This document shows positions 54,690 through 63,984 of a stretch of DNA of 64,000 bases, in pieces (position 1 is the stretch's first letter; each line of letters opens with the position of its first letter). The translations under genes were made by a program, and so were the position numbers. This stretch comes from Pseudalkalibacillus sp045920555 (GTDB lineage Bacteria > Bacillota > Bacilli > Bacillales > Fictibacillaceae), in assembly GCF_045920555.1 (NCBI RefSeq), contig NZ_CP174509.1:5958065-6022064 (forward strand). The letters run 5' to 3'. Below the pieces are notes generated by a model. That model saw only the letters and a list, made by a program, of their open reading frames with translations, ran no database searches and was not told where the DNA came from.

Positions 54690-54791
54690 AATGTCACCTA
54701 CCCTTACCCTACACTACTTTGTTTTTATTTTATCATGAAAATATGAGGATGAATGGACTTTTTGTTTAAAAACGTCGAAAGAAATACAATG

Positions 54792-54817
54792 AGAGTTTCT
54801 TCATAAGAAGAAACTCT
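54792..54817. terminator. Hairpin between parA and noc
   Basis: Perfect 11-bp stem AGAGTTTCTTC / GAAGAAACTCT with a four-base loop; no long T-run, so termination is uncertain. Confidence 0.5.
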
Positions 54818-54965
54818 TAAAGGTTTCGAAAATTGACTGAATTTTGTTACGCTTTCTGTAATTTCCATTCTAAAAAAGAACTGTCCATGAAGGGCCTCTT
54901 GTTCTCCATGTTTTGCCTTGAAGGAGACTTAAGCACAATCTTGGGACAGCTCGTAGCCTGCATAT

Positions 54966-55847
54966 CTATTTTTTAGGGATTTTGATTGTGATCTGGTAAT
55001 AATCAGCATGATCCTCTTCAGCTGTATCAATCGTCAACCCTGTCTGGTGAACCATATCAATCGATTGTCGGATCGTATTCAATGCCAGTCGTGTATCTTT
55101 ACTAACAGACTTTCGCTTTGGCTTCATTCTCCGTTTCTTTTCCGTATCTTCTGATTCCAAAAGTTGTTTGATACGTTCTTCTGTTTGCTTCACATTCAGA
55201 TTACGTTCTTTGATTTCCGACAGGATTTTTTCTTGTTTTTCCGGTATTTTCAACGATATGAGCGCTCTGGCATGACGCTCTGTTATTTCTTTATTTAAAA
55301 GTGCATGTTGAACCGCATCAGGCAACTTTAATAAACGGAGCTTATTTGCAATCGTAGACTGACCCTTTCCTAAACGTTGAGCAAGGCTCTCCTGGGTTAG
55401 ACCATGGATTTCAATCAGCTTCGCATAAGCTGTTGCTTCTTCAATCGCTGACAACTCTTCACGCTGAAGATTCTCAATCAACGCAATGGATGCCGTTTGT
55501 GATTCGTTGAATTCTTTGACAATCGCAGGGATCGAATGCCAGCCAAGCTTCTGTACCGCACGATAACGCCTCTCACCAGCGATGATTTCATAATGGCCAT
55601 TTCTTCTTCTTACCACGATCGGTTGGATAATACCATGTGTTTTTATTGTTTGCGATAATTCCTCAATTCGTTCGTCGATAAAGACCGTACGTGGTTGATA
55701 TCGATTTGGCACAATCTCTTCAATAGGTATTTGAAGTACTTCTTCGTTTCCACTGAACTCTTCTTGTTCTTCTACCAAGTTCTCTTCCACTTCAGCTTCT
55801 GAAGTTTTTTCTCCTAAACCAAACAATCGTGAAAATGGATGTTTCAT
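54966..55847 (-). CDS. noc: Nucleoid occlusion protein Noc
   Basis: 293 residues, ParB paralogue: VPNRYQPRTVF, GERRYRAVQKLGW, ENLQREELSA, HTH LTQESLAQRLGKGQSTIANK. The N-terminal amphipathic MKHPFSRLFGLG fits the membrane-targeting helix of Noc. Binds NBS sites and blocks FtsZ assembly over DNA. Confidence 0.95.
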   Translation of the reverse strand: MKHPFSRLFGLGEKTSEAEVEENLVEEQEEFSGNEEVLQIPIEEIVPNRYQPRTVFIDERIEELSQTIKTHGIIQPIVVRRRNGHYEIIAGERRYRAVQKLGWHSIPAIVKEFNESQTASIALIENLQREELSAIEEATAYAKLIEIHGLTQESLAQRLGKGQSTIANKLRLLKLPDAVQHALLNKEITERHARALISLKIPEKQEKILSEIKERNLNVKQTEERIKQLLESEDTEKKRRMKPKRKSVSKDTRLALNTIRQSIDMVHQTGLTIDTAEEDHADYYQITIKIPKK

Positions 55848-55944
55848 CTTTCACACCACCTTTATCAAACTCCATATAAAACATTCTACAGATTGAATCT
55901 TATTTCCTTTAGTAACCATCATCTTTATTCCGACAAAATTTGAT

Positions 55945-55960
55945 TGTTCCACGTGAAACT
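55945..55960. promoter_or_regulatory. parS-like site near rsmG
   Basis: TGTTCCACGTGAAACT, 15 of 16 bases of the parS consensus; it spans the gap between noc and rsmG and the last rsmG bases. Confidence 0.75.
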
Positions 55961-56672
55961 AAAGCGGATTCCGATTTGGCGTCCCTGGTTTCCTGGGGAA
56001 TTTTTTAGGTGTCGATTTTTGTTTACGCACAAAAATTAGATTACGTTCACTGTTTTCGATTGGCAAAAGGAATTGTTCAATCTTATCCAATTCGCCTCCT
56101 AATTGTCCGATTGCACGCTTCGCATCTTCTAGTTCGTCCTTCGCGTTGGCAGCTTTCATCGCTAAAAAATTACCGTCTTGTTTGACAAGCGGCAAGCACA
56201 GTTCTGATAGGACAGACATACGTGCCACAGCACGTGCAGTCACAAGTTCATATTGTTCTCTATGCTCTTTCTTTCTGGCAAAGGTTTCTGCACGATCATG
56301 ATGAAAATGGGCATTGTTCAAACCCAGTTCCTGAGAAAGATGCTCTAAGAAAGAGATGCGTTTCTTTAAAGAATCAACAATCGCCAAATCGAGATGAGGA
56401 AAGCAAATCTTCAGCGGGATGCTTGGAAAGCCTGCACCTGCACCGACATCACAAATGTTGTTGATACGAGTGAAATCGAAATAAAACGCTGCTGAAATCG
56501 AATCATAGAAATGTTTCAAACAAACATCTTCTTCATCCGTAATTGCAGTCAGATTCATTTTTTCATTCCACTCTACTAATGTCTTGAAGTATGTATCAAA
56601 TTGGTGAAGCTGTTGAGGAGAAAGGCTGATTCCTTTCTCCTCCAGCATTTTTTGAAACCGTTCATTGTTCAT
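55959..56672 (-). CDS. rsmG: 16S rRNA m7G527 methyltransferase RsmG
   Basis: 237 residues; SAM motif CDVGAGAGFPSIPLKI and ARAVARMSVL. Known also as GidB. Follows mnmG by 12 bases. Loss gives low-level streptomycin resistance in other species. Confidence 0.97.
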   Translation of the reverse strand: MNNERFQKMLEEKGISLSPQQLHQFDTYFKTLVEWNEKMNLTAITDEEDVCLKHFYDSISAAFYFDFTRINNICDVGAGAGFPSIPLKICFPHLDLAIVDSLKKRISFLEHLSQELGLNNAHFHHDRAETFARKKEHREQYELVTARAVARMSVLSELCLPLVKQDGNFLAMKAANAKDELEDAKRAIGQLGGELDKIEQFLLPIENSERNLIFVRKQKSTPKKFPRKPGTPNRNPL

Positions 56673-56684
56673 GAGAGTCCCCCG

Positions 56685-58574
56685 TTATTTTGCAAGTTTA
56701 GCGATCTTCCCTTGTTCAAGATAAACGAGAAGGATCGAAATATCCGATGGATTAACACCAGATACTCTAGATGCCTGCCCTACTGATAAAGGCCGAACCT
56801 CCGCCAGCTTTTGCTTTGCTTCTGTCGCAAGGCCATTGATTGCAGAATAATCGATATCTTCCGGGATTTTCTTTTCATCCATCTTCTTCACTTTTTCAAC
56901 CTGTTGCAGTTGTTTATCGATATAACCTGCATATTTCGTCTGGATTTCAACTTGTTCTCCGACTACCTCTGGGATTTCCACTTCAGGTGGAGCAATCTCT
57001 GCAATCACGTCATAGATGATTTCAGGCCTTCTTAAAAGTGATGTCGCACTCATCGGCTCTTTCAACCGACTGCTTCCCGATTTCTCTAGGATGATTTGTG
57101 TGTTTTCATCAGGTTTAACTGAGGTATGCTCGAGTCGATCGATTTCCTTGGCAATCTGCTCCTTTTTATAAAGGAAACGTTGATAGCGCTCTTCAGGGAT
57201 TAATCCGATTTCATATCCTTTTTCCGTTAGGCGAAGGTCTGCATTATCGTGACGGAGCAACAAACGGTATTCCGCTCTTGAAGTCAGCAGACGATAAGGT
57301 TCATTCGTTCCTTTTGTGACAAGGTCGTCAATAAGGACACCGATATAGGCTTCAGACCGGTCCAAAATGACAGGTTCTTCACCTTTTGCTTTTCGCGCAG
57401 CATTGATTCCCGCCATGATTCCTTGTCCGGCGGCTTCTTCATATCCACTTGTTCCGTTCAATTGTCCTGCTGTAAATAAGTTTTCTACGAGTTTCGTTTC
57501 TAGTGATGGCCATAGTTGCGTCGGAACGATTGCATCATATTCTATTGCATATCCTGCCCGCATCATTTCAGCTTTTTCAAGTCCAGGAATGGATTTCAAC
57601 ATATTCCGTTGGACGTCCTCTGGTAGGCTTGTCGATAAGCCTTGTACATAAACCTCTTCCGTATTCCTGCCTTCTGGCTCAAGGAATATCTGGTGTCGTG
57701 GTTTATCATTGAACCGGACGATCTTATCTTCAATAGACGGACAATAACGCGGTCCTGTCCCTTCAATCATACCGGAATACATAGGAGAACGCTCAAGATT
57801 GTTATTGATGAGCTCATGTGTGACTTCCCCTGTATAGGTTAACCAGCATGGAATCTGATCCATGATGAATTCAGTCGTTTCATACGAAAATGCACGAGGT
57901 ACATCATCACCTGGTTGAATTTCTGTTTTACTGTAATCAATCGTATGGGAATTGACTCTTGGCGGTGTACCTGTTTTGAACCGCACCATATTGAATCCAA
58001 GTGCTTTTAAATTATGAGAAAGATTGATAGATGGCTGCATGTTGTTCGGACCGCTTTCATACGTAAGTTCCCCGATGATGATCTTTCCTCTTAAATAGGT
58101 ACCCGTTGTCACGACGACCGTTTTAGCGTAATAAGCGGAACCTGTTTTGGTCACTACCCCTTTACATACGCCATCTTCTATGATCAACTCTTCAACCATT
58201 CCCTGGCGGAGAGTGAGATTTTCTTCTTGTTCCATTGTTTTTTTCATTTCATTTTGATACAAAAATTTATCAGCTTGTGCACGCAGCGCCCTTACAGCCG
58301 GGCCTTTCCCAGTGTTCAACATTTTCATCTGTATATGCGTTTTATCAATATTTCTTGCCATTTCCCCGCCGAGCGCATCAATTTCACGCACGACAATTCC
58401 TTTGGCAGGCCCACCAACAGATGGATTACATGGCATATACGCAATTGTATCCAGATTCAATGTCAAAACGAGTGTTTTCGCACCCATTCTGGCAGAGGCT
58501 AATGCTGCTTCTACACCAGCATGGCCCGCACCTACGACGATGACATCAAAATTGCCTGCATCATATCGTTTCAT
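56685..58574 (-). CDS. mnmG: tRNA uridine-34 modification enzyme MnmG
   Basis: 629 residues. FAD-binding VVGAGHAGVEAALA, family signatures GPRYCPSIEDK and GQLNGTSGYEEAAGQG. With MnmE makes cmnm5U34. Usual length. Confidence 0.97.
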   Translation of the reverse strand: MKRYDAGNFDVIVVGAGHAGVEAALASARMGAKTLVLTLNLDTIAYMPCNPSVGGPAKGIVVREIDALGGEMARNIDKTHIQMKMLNTGKGPAVRALRAQADKFLYQNEMKKTMEQEENLTLRQGMVEELIIEDGVCKGVVTKTGSAYYAKTVVVTTGTYLRGKIIIGELTYESGPNNMQPSINLSHNLKALGFNMVRFKTGTPPRVNSHTIDYSKTEIQPGDDVPRAFSYETTEFIMDQIPCWLTYTGEVTHELINNNLERSPMYSGMIEGTGPRYCPSIEDKIVRFNDKPRHQIFLEPEGRNTEEVYVQGLSTSLPEDVQRNMLKSIPGLEKAEMMRAGYAIEYDAIVPTQLWPSLETKLVENLFTAGQLNGTSGYEEAAGQGIMAGINAARKAKGEEPVILDRSEAYIGVLIDDLVTKGTNEPYRLLTSRAEYRLLLRHDNADLRLTEKGYEIGLIPEERYQRFLYKKEQIAKEIDRLEHTSVKPDENTQIILEKSGSSRLKEPMSATSLLRRPEIIYDVIAEIAPPEVEIPEVVGEQVEIQTKYAGYIDKQLQQVEKVKKMDEKKIPEDIDYSAINGLATEAKQKLAEVRPLSVGQASRVSGVNPSDISILLVYLEQGKIAKLAK

Positions 58575-58602
58575 AGTTATGGAACCTCCTACTGCTCCTA
58601 AA

Positions 58603-59979
58603 TTATTTCCCGAGACAAAATTGAGAAAACAACTGATCGATCAAACTTTCAGATACAGAATCCCCAATAATCTCTCCTAATATTTCCCAAGTCCGAGTAA
58701 TATCAATTTGTACCATATCGACGGGAAGTCCAGCCTCTATTCCAGAAAATGCATCCTGAAGGGAGCGTTTCGCCTGCTTCAAGAGTGAAATGTGACGTGA
58801 ATTCGAAACGTATGTCATATCTCCCGCTTCTACACTTCCAGTGAAAAAGAGTTCTTTAATTGAATCTTCAAGCTCATCGATTCCTTCTTCCTCTTTAATA
58901 GAAGTAGAGACGACTGGATGGTCTTTTGCTAATTCCCTTACTTCATCCATATCAATTTCCTGGTTCAAATCAGTCTTATTGACAATGACAATAACATCCA
59001 TGCCACGGACCGCTTCAAAGAGCTTCCTATCCTCTTCGGTCAAGGCTTCCCCATAATTAAGGAGCAACAGGATGAGATCAGCCTCTTTCAATACTTGGCG
59101 TGAACGTTCTACACCAATCCGCTCAACGATATCTTCCGTTTCACGAATCCCGGCAGTATCGACTAGACGCAATGGTACACCCCGTACATTTACATACTCT
59201 TCAATTACGTCCCTCGTAGTACCCGGGATGTCAGTGACGATTGCCTTGTTCTCATGGACCAAACTATTCAATAACGAAGATTTACCGACATTCGGTCTAC
59301 CGATAATGACTGTAGAGAGACCTTCTCTCAAGATTTTCCCTTGCTCAGCTGTTTGAAGCAGCGATTCGATTTCACTTTTTACATAGCCTAATTTTTCCGT
59401 CAAGAGCTGGTTGGTCATTTCTTCTGCATCATACTCAGGATAATCTATATTCACCTCGACATGCGCTACAGTTTCAAGCAACGTTTGTCGAAGTTTCTGG
59501 ATGAGTTTTGATAATCTGCCTTCCATTTGGTTCAAAGCGACATTCATGGCTCTGTCTGTTTTAGCCCGGATCAAGTCCATTACCGCTTCTGCTTGTGATA
59601 AGTCTATCCGTCCGTTTAAGAAAGCACGTTTAGTAAATTCACCAGGTTCAGCCAAGCGAGCCCCGCTGTTCAATGCTATTTCCAATACACGATTGACAGA
59701 GACAAGTCCTCCGTGGCAATTGATTTCGACCACATCTTCTCGAGTGAACGTCTTTGGTCCCCTCATAACCGTTATCATTACTTCCTCTGCCTTTTCGTTG
59801 GTATCAGGATCAATAATATATCCATAATGGATCGTATGGCTTTCTACCTCTTTTAGCGATTGTTTACCGCGGAACATTGTGTCTACGATTTCCAGAGCTT
59901 GATCACCGCTCAATCGGACGATTGCAATTGCCGCTTCTCCCATTGGCGTCGAAATCGCCGTTATTGTATCTCCTTCCAT
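58603..59979 (-). CDS. mnmE: tRNA modification GTPase MnmE
   Basis: 458 residues from ATG 59979 (AAAGAGGTG upstream). THF-binding N-domain, G1 GRPNVGKSSLLN, G3 DTAGI, G4 NKTD and C-terminal CLGK whose Cys is conserved. Partner of MnmG. Confidence 0.97.
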   Translation of the reverse strand: MEGDTITAISTPMGEAAIAIVRLSGDQALEIVDTMFRGKQSLKEVESHTIHYGYIIDPDTNEKAEEVMITVMRGPKTFTREDVVEINCHGGLVSVNRVLEIALNSGARLAEPGEFTKRAFLNGRIDLSQAEAVMDLIRAKTDRAMNVALNQMEGRLSKLIQKLRQTLLETVAHVEVNIDYPEYDAEEMTNQLLTEKLGYVKSEIESLLQTAEQGKILREGLSTVIIGRPNVGKSSLLNSLVHENKAIVTDIPGTTRDVIEEYVNVRGVPLRLVDTAGIRETEDIVERIGVERSRQVLKEADLILLLLNYGEALTEEDRKLFEAVRGMDVIVIVNKTDLNQEIDMDEVRELAKDHPVVSTSIKEEEGIDELEDSIKELFFTGSVEAGDMTYVSNSRHISLLKQAKRSLQDAFSGIEAGLPVDMVQIDITRTWEILGEIIGDSVSESLIDQLFSQFCLGK

Positions 59980-60074
59980 GGGTTTCACCTCTTTTCTATA
60001 TCGTTTCCCGATTCATGCTTCCTAACACAATAGATTAGCATACTTTCGGTTATCTATAAATCATTTAAAGACAT

Positions 60075-60171
60075 TTATCCACAATCCTCGTTTCTCAACG
60101 TCTTGTATAAGTATTTATCCACAGTGGATATTTTCAAACTGTTTCTTTAAGATTTTCTTGAATTATCCACA
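60075..60171. promoter_or_regulatory. DnaA-box cluster between mnmE and jag
   Basis: Three perfect TTATCCACA boxes at 60075-60083, 60115-60123 and 60163-60171, all in one orientation. Confidence 0.8.
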
Positions 60172-60226
60172 ACTTACTAGTTTAGTTCTTTCTCGTTCAA
60201 GAATCAATCTTTATCTTTTTTATAAA

Positions 60227-60550
60227 GGCACTATTATTCTTAATTGTTTATCTTTGCGAAATATACTCGCTTTCCGCGGGCGATCCGTGAGCCTCCTCAC
60301 TTGCACAGGATGTCAACACAAAAATGAAATCATTTTCGTGTCTGCGATGAGAATTCTTAGAAGCTTTCCTTATGCTGGCTTCGACGTTCACCACAAGACA
60401 CGTACTTAAATTCCATCCTTGTAGTTTTGCGCCGAGTAACCGCAGGCGCAGGACGTGGTGGTATTTAGTCGAAGATCCTTATTGTAAGCCCCTGGAAGAC
60501 TCGCCTGGCTCACTTTTCCCGCAGGAGTCTTCTCGTATATATCCATCTCT
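60227..60550 (+). repeat. MITE-like element, copy 7, with foreign nested segment
   Basis: Starts GGCACTATTATTC; TATACTCGCTTTCCGCGGGC opens the core, which resumes only at about 60494 with CGCCTGGCTCACTTTTCCCG. The roughly 200 bp between (60300-60490) is unrelated to the nested repeat of copies 3 and 4. Right end not resolved. Confidence 0.65.
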
Positions 60551-60625
60551 TACAGGTTTTTCATTAATCTCCGTATCAAATCAAAAATTTTTTGTTACAA
60601 CAAACTTATAGAAAAAACAAGCCTA

Positions 60626-60667
60626 AAAAAGTGCCCGGCTTCCTTTTCGAGAAAGCCGGACACTTTA
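60626..60667 (-). terminator. Terminator of the yidC-jag operon
   Basis: Stem AAGTGCCCGGCTT / AAGCCGGACACTT and a T-run on the minus strand. Confidence 0.9.
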
Positions 60668-60680
60668 ATCAACCAAGTTA

Positions 60681-61301
60681 CTATTCATTTGTAGGGGTGA
60701 TGATGACTCTTCGATGCGGTTCACTGCCTTCGGATGAAGTCTGGACTTTATTGTTCGACTTCAATGTCATATGTATGACTTTCCGTTCCATTGAAGGCAT
60801 TGGCTCAAGGGAAACCTTTTTATTGATTTTAAGCGCTTTTGAAGCTAAACGATGAGCAAGCTTTTCGAGAGTTTCTTTCCTTCTCTCCCGGTAGTTTTCT
60901 GCATCTAAGATAATGCGTTTGAATTCATCTGAAGATTTATTTGCAACTAAGTTTGTGAGATATTGCAAAGCGTTCAAGGTTTGACCCCTCTTACCAATCA
61001 GGATAGCAATTTTCTCACTCACCATTTCAAGTATCGTACCCTCTTCATCTTCCTTTACGGTAACGTTTACTTCGACTCCCATTTTAGAAGCTACCTTCTT
61101 AATGAATTGAATAGCCTCCTCCAATGGATCTGCATTCAATGTGACTTTCACTGTTGCTGGTTTAGCACCTAGTCCAAGAAACCCTTTCTTAGACTCTTCG
61201 ATGATTTCGATTTCAACTTTATCCTTAGATGTTTGTAGTTGAGCTAATGCTTCTTCTACTGCTTCTTCTACTGACTTGCTCGTTATCGTTACTTGCTTCA
61301 C
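60681..61301 (-). CDS. jag: RNA-binding protein Jag (KhpB/EloR)
   Basis: 206 residues: Jag-N domain (1-50), KH domain with ILIGKRGQTLNALQYL, R3H domain with RRKETLEKLAHRLAS. GTG start overlaps the yidC stop (GTGA). Partner of KhpA in control of cell elongation in firmicutes. Confidence 0.95.
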   Translation of the reverse strand: MKQVTITSKSVEEAVEEALAQLQTSKDKVEIEIIEESKKGFLGLGAKPATVKVTLNADPLEEAIQFIKKVASKMGVEVNVTVKEDEEGTILEMVSEKIAILIGKRGQTLNALQYLTNLVANKSSDEFKRIILDAENYRERRKETLEKLAHRLASKALKINKKVSLEPMPSMERKVIHMTLKSNNKVQTSSEGSEPHRRVIITPTNE

Positions 61302-62074
61302 TTTTTCGCGCCCCCTGTAGCATTACTTTCCTTATTTTTCATAGGAAGTGTAATAAAATAGGTTTGTGCAATCATGAATATGTTACCGACTACCCAATAT
61401 AGGGAAAGTGCAGCTGGAAATGTAATCGCAAAGACGACGATCATGATCGGCATGATGTAGAGCAACATTTTCATCTGCGGGTTAGCTTCCATGCTGTCTG
61501 TTCCACCCATCATGATCCGTTGCTGTAGGTATGTTGTTAAACCTGCAATCAACGGCAATAAATAGATTGGATCAGGATTTCCAAGGTCGAACCAAAGGAA
61601 ATTATGATTCGCTATCTCTTCTGTACGCATGATTGCATGATAAAAGCCTAATAAGATCGGCATTTGTATGATCAATGGCATACAGCCAGCCAATGGATTG
61701 ACGCCATGTTTTTGGAACAATTGCATTGTTTCTTGTTGCAGCTTCTGTTGAGTTTTTTGGTCTTTTGAACTATATTTTTCCCGTAAAGCCTTGATTTCTG
61801 GTTGAACCCTTTGCATGGAAATTGAGCTTTTCGTCTGTTTGATCATTAATGGTAATAAAACCGTTCTGATCAAAATGGTAACAATGACGATTCCAAGTCC
61901 ATAGTTTCCATTGAAAAAATCTGATACTTCTGTAATCAACCATGATAATGGATAAACGAAATACTCGTCCCAGAAACCTGTACTTTCCTTCGTGATTGGT
62001 TCATTCAGTGAACAACCTGCAAGAAATATGACCATTAAAATGGATGGAATTAATATGCCTATTCTCTTTCTCAC
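61298..62074 (-). CDS. yidC: Membrane insertase YidC (SpoIIIJ)
   Basis: 258 residues. Lipoprotein signal with AGCS lipobox (Cys21), five transmembrane segments, conserved Arg in TILIRTVLLPLMIKQ and the hydrophobic PLAGCMPLIIQMPILLGFY. GTG start after AAGGAGG. Inserts membrane proteins; needed for sporulation stage III. Confidence 0.96.
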   Translation of the reverse strand: MRKRIGILIPSILMVIFLAGCSLNEPITKESTGFWDEYFVYPLSWLITEVSDFFNGNYGLGIVIVTILIRTVLLPLMIKQTKSSISMQRVQPEIKALREKYSSKDQKTQQKLQQETMQLFQKHGVNPLAGCMPLIIQMPILLGFYHAIMRTEEIANHNFLWFDLGNPDPIYLLPLIAGLTTYLQQRIMMGGTDSMEANPQMKMLLYIMPIMIVVFAITFPAALSLYWVVGNIFMIAQTYFITLPMKNKESNATGGAKK

Positions 62075-62116
62075 TTGCTAAATCCTCCTTACAACGATAC
62101 CTTTCTGCAAAAAAAG

Positions 62117-62350
62117 TTATCCCTGTTCCTTCTTCTCCTTTTCAGGTACAGGATCGTACCCTCCTGGATGAAATGGATGACATTTCAAAATCCGTTTCAT
62201 TACCAACCATCCCCCTGCCAGTGCACCATGTTTTTGGACTGCTTCCAAACCATAGGATGAACAGGTCGGGTAAAATCGGCATGAAGGCGGGGTAAATGGT
62301 GAAATGCATTTCCGATAAAACTGAATCAAAACGATCAATATATATTTCAT
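62117..62350 (-). CDS. yidD: Membrane protein insertion efficiency factor YidD
   Basis: 77 residues; YRKCISPFTPPSCRFYPTCSSYGLEAVQKHG is the family core (three Cys). Between rnpA and yidC as in most bacteria. Confidence 0.95.
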   Translation of the reverse strand: MKYILIVLIQFYRKCISPFTPPSCRFYPTCSSYGLEAVQKHGALAGGWLVMKRILKCHPFHPGGYDPVPEKEKKEQG

Positions 62351-62354
62351 ACCA

Positions 62355-62705
62355 TCATCCTCTAGATCCTTTCATCAGTTTAGAACGTTTAATCACATGG
62401 ATCAAACTGCTCTTTACCTCGTGAAAATCCATTGAGGAAGTAGGTTTTCTTGCGATAATTACATAATCATATGAGTCCTTGATATTTTCTTCTAATTCGT
62501 GAAAAGCTTCACGAATAAAACGCTTGATCCTATTTCGAGTTACAGCATTCCCAACTTTTTTACTGACAGATAAGCCTAATCTGAAATACTCCTGATCAGG
62601 CTTCCTTAAGTAATATATCACAAATTGTCGGTTGGCGAACGATTCTCCCTTACGAAAAACAGCTTGGAACTCTTCATTTTTTTTGATCCGATATTTTTTC
62701 TTCAT
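62355..62705 (-). CDS. rnpA: Ribonuclease P protein component
   Basis: 116 residues with the RNR motif region KVGNAVTRNRIKRFIREAF. Assists RNase P RNA in pre-tRNA 5' cleavage. Usually co-transcribed with rpmH; here a mobile repeat separates them. Confidence 0.96.
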   Translation of the reverse strand: MKKKYRIKKNEEFQAVFRKGESFANRQFVIYYLRKPDQEYFRLGLSVSKKVGNAVTRNRIKRFIREAFHELEENIKDSYDYVIIARKPTSSMDFHEVKSSLIHVIKRSKLMKGSRG

Positions 62706-62744
62706 CCGGATTCACTCCGACATAATTCTTCATTTTAAATAATA

Positions 62745-62961
62745 GGCTATGTTATTCTTCAGTGTCGATTTTTGCGAATTCACTCCCTTTCCGCGGGCGA
62801 TCCGCAAGCCTCCTCACTCTCGTTCCTAGCTGTGAGGTCTTGCCTGGCTCGCTTTTCCCGCAGGAGTGTCGCGAATTTTGCTTAAAGAAATTTTCTATAA
62901 AGAAAAAGTATTAAATACTTTCTTACAGTGGAAGAAATCAACATTAAAATTCAACAAAGCC
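62745..62961 (+). repeat. MITE-like element, copy 8, between rnpA and rpmH
   Basis: 217 bp, GGCTATGTTATTC ... CAACAAAGCC, with a perfect 8-bp duplication AAATAATA (62737-62744 and 62962-62969). It splits the rpmH-rnpA gap. Confidence 0.9.
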
Positions 62962-63006
62962 AAATAATAAATCCATGTGAAAAAAGACCACTGTTTATCC
63001 AGTGGC

Positions 63007-63141
63007 CTAGGCTGATAATACTTTTCTTCCTTTTTGACGACGACGAGCAAGAACTTTACGTCCATTTTTCGTGCTCATGCGCGCACGGAATCCGTGTACT
63101 TTCTTACGCTTACGATTATTTGGTTGAAATGTAGGTTTCAT
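63007..63141 (-). CDS. rpmH: 50S ribosomal protein L34
   Basis: 44 residues: MKPTFQPNNRKRKKVHGFR, then ARMSTKNGRKVLARRR and KGRKVLSA. Invariant L34. Ribosome site GAGGTG. First gene left of oriC. Confidence 0.97.
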   Translation of the reverse strand: MKPTFQPNNRKRKKVHGFRARMSTKNGRKVLARRRQKGRKVLSA

Positions 63142-63330
63142 TTATTACACCTCCTCGAGGATTTCAAGTACATTTAGACAGTCCTAGTAATTATAAGAAC
63201 ATCTCACCTTTCTGTCAAGTTCAGGAACAATCTTTCTATTATTATGAAAATTAAATGTGACATTCTTTTTCCATTGCCTCGATCTATTTCTTCCCCTATC
63301 CAGTTGTAAACAGCTCCATCTTTTTAAAAA

Positions 63331-63500
63331 CGCTATGTTATTCTTTATTGTTGATTTTTGAAATTCACTCCCTTTCCGCGGCGATCCGCAAGCCTCCTCA
63401 CTCGTTTCTCGCTGCGGGGTCTCGCCTGGCTCGCTTTCCCCGCCGGAGTGTCGCGAATTTCGCTTATAGCAATTTTCTATACTTATCAACATAATCTTTA
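63331..63500 (+). repeat. MITE-like element, copy 9, beside oriC
   Basis: Starts CGCTATGTTATTC; the full GC-rich core runs to TCGCGAATTTCGC (about 63470). The right terminus fades after ATCAACAT, and no target duplication is visible. Confidence 0.75.
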
Positions 63501-63587
63501 CGTTGACCATGTGTAGAAAAAGAAACCGCGAAAAAATTCGATCGATATTGACTAGGATCCTTCACGTGAAAAATTCCTCGAATTGGC

Positions 63588-63850
63588 TGTGGATAAATTT
63601 TCGACATATTTTTCACTATCCACACCTATTATCGACAAATTACACACAAAATCTAGTGCTGTGGACAACTATCTTCCACAAGGTGTTGTAATTGTGGATA
63701 ACCGCAAAAAACCCATTGCAACTACTGGCTCCTTTTGATATGATTATTGTGTTTTAACTCGTTCAAAACTTCCTCGAATAAATAGTTTATCCACACCTTG
63801 TGGATAAAAATGTGGACATTCCTACACCTCTGTGTATAAGCTTGTCCACA
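63588..63850. other. oriC (dnaA-proximal part) with DnaA boxes
   Basis: DnaA boxes: TGTGGATAA at 63588, 63693 and 63799; TTATCCACA at 63787; near-matches CTATCCACA 63616, TGTGGACAA 63660, TGTGGACAT 63811, TTGTCCACA 63842. Lies between rpmH and the expected dnaA, the standard Bacillus origin location. Confidence 0.93.
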
Positions 63851-63984
63851 AATTTGTGTATACAGAAAATAACCCCTTTTTCTACTATATTAATGTTATT
63901 CACAATAGCTGTGAACGAAATCGACACAATGGGGCTGACAAAATGATGGGTCACCTCTTACACTTGATAGTTAAATTCTTCGAC

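Noticed and set aside
54870..54965. Terminator after noc with stem AGCTGTCC / GGACAGTT
   Set aside because: Arms are about 70 bases apart, and pairing by eye is not convincing enough to annotate.
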